Source: JBBATK01 sp046297095 (GTDB lineage Bacteria > Bacteroidota > Ignavibacteria > Kapaibacteriales > NICIL-2). Taken from it: 64,000 bases of DNA. The notes below the pieces were generated by a model. The model saw only the letters and a list, made by a program, of their open reading frames with translations, did no database searches and had not been told where the DNA came from. The stretch lies in the NCBI GenBank assembly GCA_046297095.1, contig JBKCNS010000040.1, positions 124,001 to 188,000 of the forward strand, in the 5' to 3' direction. This document shows, piece after piece, positions 53,538-60,836 of this stretch. The first letter of the stretch is position 1, and every line of letters begins with the position of its first letter. The position numbers and the translations under genes are program-made.

Positions 53538-54530
53538 ATGGCATCTACAGAACAACCAATTATCATCAAAAAAAAGCGCCGCGGCGGTCATCATGGACAT
53601 CATGGTGGCGCGTGGAAGGTGGCCTATGCCGACTTCGTGACCGCGATGATGGCATTCTTCCTGGTAATGTGGATTTTGGGTCTGAGCCAGCCGGCACGTA
53701 AGCATGTAGCAAAGTTCTTCAGAGATCCGGGCTTGATCGAGGCCTCCGCAGGCAATCGTGTACCGATGGATGTGCAGTTGCAATCCGGTGCTGAGGGAAC
53801 CGAAGGCAATGGATCCGGAACAGATGGAATCCGTGAGAACAATGGCATGGGATTGCGCGACGCAACAACGGCGTCAGTACCCGACTCCGTACGCGAGACA
53901 ATGGCCAAAGCGGCCTACGGAGACAGCATCCGCATCGCCGAAAGTACTCGCCTTGCCATGGCACGTATTCGCGAAGCTCAACAAGTGATGATGGAAAAAT
54001 CACCGGAAATGAAAGAAACGGTGAAGAACATGATCATCACTCTAGATAATGAAGCTCTGCGAATTGAACTGGTGGAGGTAAAAGACAATCTGTTCTTTAA
54101 TCCGGGCAGCGATGTGTTGAAACCTCTGGCCATCAAGCTTCTGGGTGTAATTGCATCGTATCTGACGAAGTTGGAAAACCACATCTACATTGAAGGACAC
54201 ACAGACTCGAAGCAGTATCAGGGCAGTTTAGGTGGATTCAGCAACTGGGATTTGTCCGGAAACAGAGCTAACGCCGCACGCAGAGTGCTCGAGACCAATG
54301 GTTTGTGGGCCGACCAGATAACACACGTGGTGGCATGTGCAGACAAGCGCCCTATTAACCCGGACAATCCTTTCGATCCTGTAAATCGACGCGTGACCAT
54401 TGTCATCCCAATGGAAAAACAAGCCGATTTACTTCGTTCGAAGATTCAAGACTATTTGGAAACGCAAGGAATTACATCACCGCGAGGAACTACGGCAGCT
54501 ACTACAACAGCACCATCATCTCAACGATAG
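53538..54530 (+). CDS. motB: flagellar motor protein MotB
   Basis: A 330-residue stator protein. A basic, His-rich N-terminus (KKKRRGGHHGHHGGAWKVAYADF) precedes a single helix in which Asp32, the ion-binding residue, is present in YADFVTAMMAFFLVMWILG. A linker of about 130 residues, rich in Gly, Asp and Ser, leads to a C-terminal OmpA-like peptidoglycan-binding domain (about 175-310) with FFNPGSDVL, IYIEGHTDS, WDLSGNRANAARRVL and NRRVTIVI. Segment boundaries are read by eye. It lies between motA and the REC-HD-GYP-like gene with gaps of 12 and seven bases. Confidence 0.95.
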   Translation: MASTEQPIIIKKKRRGGHHGHHGGAWKVAYADFVTAMMAFFLVMWILGLSQPARKHVAKFFRDPGLIEASAGNRVPMDVQLQSGAEGTEGNGSGTDGIRENNGMGLRDATTASVPDSVRETMAKAAYGDSIRIAESTRLAMARIREAQQVMMEKSPEMKETVKNMIITLDNEALRIELVEVKDNLFFNPGSDVLKPLAIKLLGVIASYLTKLENHIYIEGHTDSKQYQGSLGGFSNWDLSGNRANAARRVLETNGLWADQITHVVACADKRPINPDNPFDPVNRRVTIVIPMEKQADLLRSKIQDYLETQGITSPRGTTAATTTAPSSQR

Positions 54531-54537
54531 GTTTTCC

Positions 54538-55740
54538 ATGACACGTTCTATTGTCATTGTTTGCGAAGAAAAAATTGCTCACGTGCTTTCGCATGTGTGG
54601 TCTCACGTACTGCCAGAGGCAGATATTCAATGCGCTGTCACAGCAAGTGCCGTCGAAAGCGCTCTGCAATTGCCTCCGGATATCGTACTGATTGACTGGT
54701 CGTTCGAGGGTATCAAGCCGGCGGAACTTTTTAGCACATTGCATGCTCGCCCGTCCTTTTCTTCGTGCGTGCTCGCAGCTATCAGCCACGACCACTATCA
54801 AAACTCGCAGGCTAGAGACTCGGGTGTTGATCTTATCATCGACCTAACAGTATCAGCCGGCATAGAGCAACTGTTACTCAGCAGTTTCTTTACTCTGAAG
54901 AAACTCAGTGCGGCATACACACACGCCAGAGATTTAGAGCGCGAAGTAAAAAACGCTCGCAGCAATATTGAAGATGTTATCACGGTATTGCAACGCACCG
55001 TCCACACTCGTTTTCCCGATGCGGTACTTCGTTCCACATTTATCGAAGACGCATGCATGTGGATTGCCGGCCAATTCGAACACGAAGAAGATGTGGAAAT
55101 TGATAATGAGCAATTACGCTACGCAGCAAAGCTCGTGATGATTGGGCGCATGCACCTTCCCGATTCAGAGAAAGCATCTTCGATTACCTTGGATGGCGCA
55201 GCACGCTCGGTGTTAACGGCTGCAGTTCCGCTCAAGGCTAATGAGATTCTAAAGGACTCCGAATATCTTGCCGGCGCGCGAAGCATACTAAAGAGCTTGT
55301 ACGAGAACTATGACGGTACCGGTTTTCCCGATCGCATTCAACACTGGCAGATACCACTGGCTTCTCGCATACTACGTGTTGTGATTGATGCCGAAGGCTT
55401 GTGCACCGAAATGGGCGGGCGATACTCGGAAGCTTTGGAGGAAATCAAAAAGCTGGCTCGCCGCGTATACGATAATCGCGTCGTAATACTACTTGAGGAA
55501 TACGTAAATGTTGTAGCTAAACGTTCGAAAAATGAGAACGCGCCAACAAGTGTGTTACTCGTGGACTTGCAGGAAGGGATGACCCTTGCAGGCGACATTG
55601 TCACCAATGCAGGCTTGAAGCTCATGAATGCGGGCACTGTGCTCCGTTCGCACCTTATAGACCGATTGATGAGTCACAACACGATGGACCCCATACTCGG
55701 GAACATTTACGTGCATACACCGAAGGCAGAGAAAGTATAA
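54538..55740 (+). CDS. response-regulator-like protein with degenerate HD-GYP domain
   Basis: A 400-residue protein from the ATG at 54538; an open stretch upstream overlaps motB in another frame and is discarded. Residues 1-120 look like a receiver domain with the phospho-acceptor Asp53 in PDIVLIDWSF. Residues 140-330 follow the HD-GYP layout, including YENYDGTGFPDRIQHWQIPLASRI (254-277, cited in parts: YENYDGTGFP then WQIPLASRI). The metal site is lost: HDIGK is VMIGR at 200-204 and HHE is LYE at 254-256. The C-terminal 60 residues (VDLQEGMTLAGDIVTNAG) resemble a module often attached to HD-GYP proteins. It therefore should not hydrolyse cyclic di-GMP, but could sense it or act as an adaptor for the adjacent stator. 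Confidence 0.75.
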   Translation: MTRSIVIVCEEKIAHVLSHVWSHVLPEADIQCAVTASAVESALQLPPDIVLIDWSFEGIKPAELFSTLHARPSFSSCVLAAISHDHYQNSQARDSGVDLIIDLTVSAGIEQLLLSSFFTLKKLSAAYTHARDLEREVKNARSNIEDVITVLQRTVHTRFPDAVLRSTFIEDACMWIAGQFEHEEDVEIDNEQLRYAAKLVMIGRMHLPDSEKASSITLDGAARSVLTAAVPLKANEILKDSEYLAGARSILKSLYENYDGTGFPDRIQHWQIPLASRILRVVIDAEGLCTEMGGRYSEALEEIKKLARRVYDNRVVILLEEYVNVVAKRSKNENAPTSVLLVDLQEGMTLAGDIVTNAGLKLMNAGTVLRSHLIDRLMSHNTMDPILGNIYVHTPKAEKV

Positions 55741-55765
55741 GCTGCCACGTGAGGGTAACTACATA

Positions 55766-58700
55766 TTACAAGTCCAACCCCAACGACACGATATACTGAG
55801 GTTGGGACCACACACTGCCATCGCGCCTCCACGCTACATCCACCTTGAAGGGATATCCCAGTAGTACGGTACGCACACCAAAGCCGGTACTGAGGAGGAC
55901 GGAACCCGGATCATAGTATCGGCGATTTCCCGTAAACCAGTCGAATACCGGTACGGGGGCTCTCAGCCCTATTCGTGAAAGATTATCATTCCACGCCGTC
56001 CCCACATCAAGGAACACTGCACCAAGCAGTACAAAAGGAACAGGAACAGCCACAAAACCGGAGAAGAAGGGAAAGCGAAACTCTGCGTTGGCAAGAGCAT
56101 AGTTTTTACCGGCAACCTGCGCAAGTTCGAAGCCGCGTAGTGGAGTTTGAATTTGCAGAAACGCAAAATCCTCGGCATCGCGAAACAACTGATATCCGTA
56201 TCCGAAAAATCCCCTGCTTATCCAGTTATCCACACCTCCAAGGAAGAAGGATCGCGGGTCGGGGCCAAAGCTGGTACCGCCGGATACCCGTAGCATCAAG
56301 CCATAGTACTGTTTCCATATAGGCACATACTGGCGCACATCCGCAGTAAGTATTCCAAAACGTTTTGTGAAGGGTGAAACTCTTGCATCAACGAACAAGC
56401 GCATTCCCTTGTACGGTGCGAAGAATCCCATCTGTGAGTTATCAAAAACATACCGAGCTTCCGGAACAAGAAAATTGAGATTTCTGTTCGATGCAGCATC
56501 TGCCGGAGTTGTCTCGTTGGTTTTATCAACTCCTATCCACGAAAAAGCTGCTTCCCAACGTTGGAATTTCGACGACGCAAAGGTGGCTGTGGTTGTGATT
56601 CCATAGTTGCGAAGCGAAAACAGATCTAATACACCCGGCGACGATGATCCCTCCATATAGTCGATGAAGGAACGATGATATCCTCTGAAACTATAATCGA
56701 TGATCTTTGGAAGATACTCGTATTGAAAAGTAAAATTCGAATTCCGCAAGTCGGACCACAACTGAAGAGATGCATAGATCACATGATTTCCCAGAAGGTC
56801 GGAGAACAGCATCTCTATGGTTCCCTGGCCGTTGTTCCAGAGTGAGTTGTAACCCACACCGCCAAACACAAGGTCGTTAGTGATTCGTGTTTTGTAGTTC
56901 CTTGGCTCCGATACCGCTATACTGCCGGCGTCGTAACTTTCGGAATCGTCGCCTGAAACGGGCGGAAGATCAGGATTCACGATATCGTTTCGTGAGCGCT
57001 TCACATCGATATCGAAGATCCCATACCCAACAAATGCGGGTTGCTGGTCCGGGGATTGTTCTGTTGCCTGCGCAACACTTCTCTCCAATGATGACCTCTC
57101 CCGCTCTTTGAGTTTCAGTTTCGTGAGCGGCAAGGTGTCGAACGGAACCGATTGATCGAATGGGTTTCTCATCATGAAGATATCCATGCTTCCTTTGTGC
57201 TGCGCTGCAAACAAAAGCTTGGTTTCGTCGCGTGCTAAAGATATCTGTGAAAGACCCGAGAGAGAATTCGTCTTCGGTGTTGACGTTCTACTGCTTAGAA
57301 CAAAGTGATACAGATTCCCGATGCCGTTGTTCTCACCTATGTATAGCAGCGATTTTTCATCTTTGGCCACAGCAATAGATGTCTTGAAATTGAGCGGATC
57401 GTTGGTAATTCGCTCGATCACTTTTGTGTTTACATCAACACGATAGATGTCGCGCTTCGAAAGAGATCGTGTGTTTATCTCCGCTCCGCTAACCTCGCGC
57501 GCAGATACAGCCGTATCTCTGTCAGAAATGAAATAGACTGATTTACTATCCGGAGACCAGCATGGTGCAGCATCGGTAAACACATCATTGGTAATGGGTG
57601 CAAACTTTTTTGTCTTCACACCAAATACATAGAGATCACATTTTTCTTTTGCAACGGCAACCACGACAATAGAACTACCGTCGGGCGACCACGCAGCACT
57701 GGTCATCGATTTCAGGTTGTTGGTGTATTTCTCGTACGATCCTGTTCGAGCATTTACAATGAACAATGCATCCTCGCCACCCGCCTTTGCTGTAATAGCA
57801 AGTTTATCGCCTGTGGGGCTCCAAGAGATACCGGGCGTGAGCACATTGAGTTCTTCAAAGTTCAAAGAACGCTGGCTACTCACCAGCTTCACCGGAGTGG
57901 ATTTCTTCTCGATGTCCGTAAGGTAGATTCCGTAGTCGCCATCTCGATAGCTGATAAACGCCATGCGTGAACCATCGGGAGAAATGGCAGGAGACGAATT
58001 GTAATAATTGTCTTCCTTCACATGATTCGTTAGCCGCTTTGCAAAATCATCTAAGCGCTTGAATCTATCCAGGTCCGGGTAGTAGTACTTTTTCATGTCC
58101 TCTTGCCACTTGTCGGAGAACTGCTCCAAGTCCATACCGAAGGCACTTCGGAACACTGCATTGATGTCTACTCCGGCCCTGACTTTAGAAACAAGTTCTC
58201 CAATCTTTCCGCGACCATAGGTATCTGCCACATACGAGTAGAATGCCTGACCCCCGCGATAGGCAAAGAAGTTCGATAACTGATCAAGCGACGGCAGGGA
58301 TTCATTCAGAGTGATGTCTCGCATAAACATATCGGTGGCGTTGTCCAAGCCGTTCAAGCTCTCGAACTCAGCCAAGCCCTCATTCATCCATAGAGGGAGC
58401 TGCACCCTTGTTTGAAGAGCATATTTTATGCTACCGCTGTACAGCATTTCGTTGAGAAATGCGTGCACAAGTTCGTGATGAATAACATGGCGAAATCGCT
58501 CCCAATCTCCTTCGTAGGGTAGCACAATACGGTTCTTAAACAGCTCGGTTACTCCCCCTACTCCCTCGGGCAAGAACGATGAAAGCACATTGGTTTGCTG
58601 GAACTCGTTGTGCGAACCGTAGACCACGATATTGATACGCTTCGGTACACGAAAAGAGAGGTTGCGAGTAAGACTTCGCAGGGCTTCCTCGGATTTCACC

Positions 58701-58885
58701 GCGCAAAATTCTGCCACGGTTTGCAAGCCCTCGTGGTAGTACACATCGAAGTGCTCGGAGGACACATATTTCCATGAAAAATCTTGATATTGAACTTTGT
58801 TCTGTCCGAATTGGGCGTACAACGGTGAGTATGCATTCACAACACACACAACTGCTAACCCAACAATCAAACGTAGAATCTGCAT
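55766..58885 (-). CDS. outer membrane protein: MA-type metallopeptidase, TolB-like propeller and Omp85-type barrel
   Basis: A 1039-residue protein from the ATG at 58885 (AAGG five bases upstream); longer in-frame starts read through the neighbouring promoter. Signal peptide 1-25 ends LYAQ. Residues about 35-280 are a peptidase-MA-like domain with the zinc motif HHELVHAFLNE and, further on, WMNEGLAEFESL. Residues about 290-590 have repeated ISPDGSRMAFIS, WSPTGDKLAI, WSPDGSSIVVV and WSPDSKSVYFIS units, a TolB/PD40 propeller. Residues about 690-1039 form a barrel of the bacterial surface antigen/Omp85 type (PDPRSFFLGGVDNWISRGFFGYG, split here as PDPRSFFLGG and ISRGFFGYG). It ends VSLGLDL. The protein may process or export other surface proteins; no substrate is known. 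Confidence 0.82.
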   Translation of the reverse strand: MQILRLIVGLAVVCVVNAYSPLYAQFGQNKVQYQDFSWKYVSSEHFDVYYHEGLQTVAEFCAVKSEEALRSLTRNLSFRVPKRINIVVYGSHNEFQQTNVLSSFLPEGVGGVTELFKNRIVLPYEGDWERFRHVIHHELVHAFLNEMLYSGSIKYALQTRVQLPLWMNEGLAEFESLNGLDNATDMFMRDITLNESLPSLDQLSNFFAYRGGQAFYSYVADTYGRGKIGELVSKVRAGVDINAVFRSAFGMDLEQFSDKWQEDMKKYYYPDLDRFKRLDDFAKRLTNHVKEDNYYNSSPAISPDGSRMAFISYRDGDYGIYLTDIEKKSTPVKLVSSQRSLNFEELNVLTPGISWSPTGDKLAITAKAGGEDALFIVNARTGSYEKYTNNLKSMTSAAWSPDGSSIVVVAVAKEKCDLYVFGVKTKKFAPITNDVFTDAAPCWSPDSKSVYFISDRDTAVSAREVSGAEINTRSLSKRDIYRVDVNTKVIERITNDPLNFKTSIAVAKDEKSLLYIGENNGIGNLYHFVLSSRTSTPKTNSLSGLSQISLARDETKLLFAAQHKGSMDIFMMRNPFDQSVPFDTLPLTKLKLKERERSSLERSVAQATEQSPDQQPAFVGYGIFDIDVKRSRNDIVNPDLPPVSGDDSESYDAGSIAVSEPRNYKTRITNDLVFGGVGYNSLWNNGQGTIEMLFSDLLGNHVIYASLQLWSDLRNSNFTFQYEYLPKIIDYSFRGYHRSFIDYMEGSSSPGVLDLFSLRNYGITTTATFASSKFQRWEAAFSWIGVDKTNETTPADAASNRNLNFLVPEARYVFDNSQMGFFAPYKGMRLFVDARVSPFTKRFGILTADVRQYVPIWKQYYGLMLRVSGGTSFGPDPRSFFLGGVDNWISRGFFGYGYQLFRDAEDFAFLQIQTPLRGFELAQVAGKNYALANAEFRFPFFSGFVAVPVPFVLLGAVFLDVGTAWNDNLSRIGLRAPVPVFDWFTGNRRYYDPGSVLLSTGFGVRTVLLGYPFKVDVAWRRDGSVWSQPQYIVSLGLDL

Positions 58886-59047
58886 ACTGCCTTCGTGATA
58901 ACTCATTCGAACCAGCCGTCGCACCCTCACTTTAAACAGATGGTGCAATCGCTCGAGGATTTTTTGGCTTACCCTACCACGACGGATGCGACGACGGGAA
59001 ATTGGCGCTTGCTTCACTACCGTCCAAAACCTTTCTGCGGTATAATG

Positions 59048-59055
59048 TATTTTTG
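59048..59055 (+). promoter_or_regulatory. TATTTTTG -7 element of the acyl-CoA carboxylase gene
   Basis: TATTTTTGCC matches TAnnTTTG in the 195-base divergent gap, 26 bases before the ATG at 59081. TATAAT also occurs just upstream (59041-59046). Confidence 0.55.
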
Positions 59056-59080
59056 CCTCACCACTCATTATAACTCGTCT

Positions 59081-60745
59081 ATGGCTCGAACTATCGGCTC
59101 GTCGGTTGAGCAAGATCTTACATACAACACCAATTACGATTTCAATAAGGAGCAGCTGCGCAAGATTCGAGCGGCAGCCGACACCGTGCGTAAGGGCGGC
59201 GGAACAAAGGCAATTGAAAAGCACAAAGCCAAAGGAAAACTCACGGCTAGGGAGCGCATTGAGCGACTGGTGGATCCGGAGACCGACCTATTGGAGGTGG
59301 GCCTGTTTTGTGCCCACGACATGTACGCGGAGCAAGGTGGTGCGCCGGGTGCAGGAGTGGTTGTAGTGATTGGTATAATCCATGGACGAGAGTGCATTAT
59401 TGTTGCAAACGACGCCACAGTAAAGGCCGGTGCATGGTTCCCGATGACCGCAAAGAAAAACATGCGCGCGCAAGAGATTGCCATAGAGAATCATTTACCC
59501 GTAGTGTATCTGGTGGATAGCGCCGGTGTGTTTCTTCCCATGCAAGATGAGATTTTCCCGGACAAAGAACATTTTGGTCGTCAATTCCGCAACAATGCTG
59601 TGTTGTCTGCAATGGGCGTGCCCCAAATAGCCGCTATCATGGGGCCCTGTGTTGCCGGCGGCGCGTACTTACCACTGATGAGCGATGAGGCCATCATTGT
59701 GAATGGTACCGGAAGTGTATTCCTGGCAGGCCCGGCTTTGGTGGAGGCAGCTATTGGGGAAAAGACAACTATAGAACCCTTGGGCGGCGCAACCATGCAT
59801 GCCTCGGTAAGCGGAGTAATCGATTACAAAGTGGATACCGACGAAGAAGCACTGGATCTGATTCGTTCATTGATCGAGAAACTAGCTCCCGGAAAAGGAC
59901 GTCATTCGCTATTTGCTCGCACTACTCCGCGTGAGCCGCTCTTCCCTTCCGACGAGATTTTTGGCATACTGCCATCGGATCACTCTAAACCCTACAGCAC
60001 CTACCAACTCATTGCGCGCCTTGTGGACGCGTCGGAATTCGATGAGTACAAGGCGGATTATGGTAAGACCATTGTATGTGGTTATGCCCACATCGATGGC
60101 TGGGCTGTGGGCATAGTGGCTAATAATCGAGAGATTGTCCGCAATGGTAAAGGCGAGATGCAGGTGGGCGGAGTTATCTATTCAGACAGCGCGGACAAAG
60201 CTGCCCGCTTCATTATGAATTGCAATCAGCGCGGCATTCCATTGGTGTTCTTGCAGGATGTGACCGGCTTTATGGTGGGCACCAGGGCCGAACAAGGCGG
60301 GATCATTAAAGACGGAGCAAAGCTTGTAAATGCTGTTGCCAATTCCGTTGTGCCGAAGTTTACTTTTATCGTGGGCAATAGTTACGGAGCGGGTAATTAC
60401 GCCATGTGCGGAAAGGCTTACGACCCCCGATTGATTTACGCTTATCCATCGGCAAACATTGCAGTAATGGGAGGAGCACAAGCTTCCAAAACTTTGCTGA
60501 CTATTCGCATGGCGGCATTGGAGCGCGACGGTAAAAAACTTGCACCCGACGAGCAGGCCAAAGCATTGCGCGACATTCAAGAAAAGTATGATTCCACCAC
60601 CACCCCTTTGTATGCGGCCTCCAGGCTGTGGGTGGATGGTATTATATCACCGGAGGACACGCGCTCGGTGATATCCAGAGGTTTGGCCATGGCTTCGCAC
60701 AACCCCGAAATTCCTGAGTGGAAGTCCGGTGTGTTTCAGGTGTGA
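59081..60745 (+). CDS. acyl-CoA carboxylase carboxyltransferase (beta) subunit, MCC-like
   Basis: A 554-residue biotin-dependent carboxyltransferase that moves carboxyl from carboxybiotin to an acyl-CoA. Conserved blocks: KGKLTARERIERLVDPET, the acyl-CoA site LVDSAGVFLPMQDEIFPDKEHFGR (read as LVDSAGVFLPMQ and FPDKEHFGR), MGPCVAGGAYLPLMSDEAII, and GNSYGAGNYAMCGKAYDPR. The PDKEHFGR segment and the C-terminal SRLWVDGIISPEDTR point to methylcrotonyl- or geranyl-CoA carboxylase rather than propionyl-CoA carboxylase. The ATG at 59081 follows the promoter; earlier codons in frame are upstream of it. The biotin-carrying alpha subunit is not adjacent. Confidence 0.9.
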   Translation: MARTIGSSVEQDLTYNTNYDFNKEQLRKIRAAADTVRKGGGTKAIEKHKAKGKLTARERIERLVDPETDLLEVGLFCAHDMYAEQGGAPGAGVVVVIGIIHGRECIIVANDATVKAGAWFPMTAKKNMRAQEIAIENHLPVVYLVDSAGVFLPMQDEIFPDKEHFGRQFRNNAVLSAMGVPQIAAIMGPCVAGGAYLPLMSDEAIIVNGTGSVFLAGPALVEAAIGEKTTIEPLGGATMHASVSGVIDYKVDTDEEALDLIRSLIEKLAPGKGRHSLFARTTPREPLFPSDEIFGILPSDHSKPYSTYQLIARLVDASEFDEYKADYGKTIVCGYAHIDGWAVGIVANNREIVRNGKGEMQVGGVIYSDSADKAARFIMNCNQRGIPLVFLQDVTGFMVGTRAEQGGIIKDGAKLVNAVANSVVPKFTFIVGNSYGAGNYAMCGKAYDPRLIYAYPSANIAVMGGAQASKTLLTIRMAALERDGKKLAPDEQAKALRDIQEKYDSTTTPLYAASRLWVDGIISPEDTRSVISRGLAMASHNPEIPEWKSGVFQV

Positions 60746-60754
60746 GAATTGAAC

Positions 60755-60775
60755 GAGTGGTCTCTGATACCACTC
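60755..60775 (+). terminator. weak hairpin after the carboxylase gene
   Basis: gagtggt (60755-60761) pairs with accactc (60769-60775) across seven bases, ten bases after the stop. The T-rich stretch ttcttttttac comes only 14 bases later, so termination here is uncertain. Confidence 0.4.
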
Positions 60776-60836
60776 ATCTCGCTCTTGGTTCTTTTTTACT
60801 TATCACGCTTTCTTTCATTGTGATACAATTGGGCTT

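Noticed and set aside
54400..54537. 46-codon extension of the REC-HD-GYP-like protein
   Set aside because: It overlaps the end of motB in another frame and is rich in low-complexity His/Gln/Leu; the receiver-like fold starts at 54538.
58886..59224. 113-codon extension of the peptidase-barrel fusion protein
   Set aside because: It would place the signal peptide inside the protein and overlap the promoter and start of the carboxylase gene.
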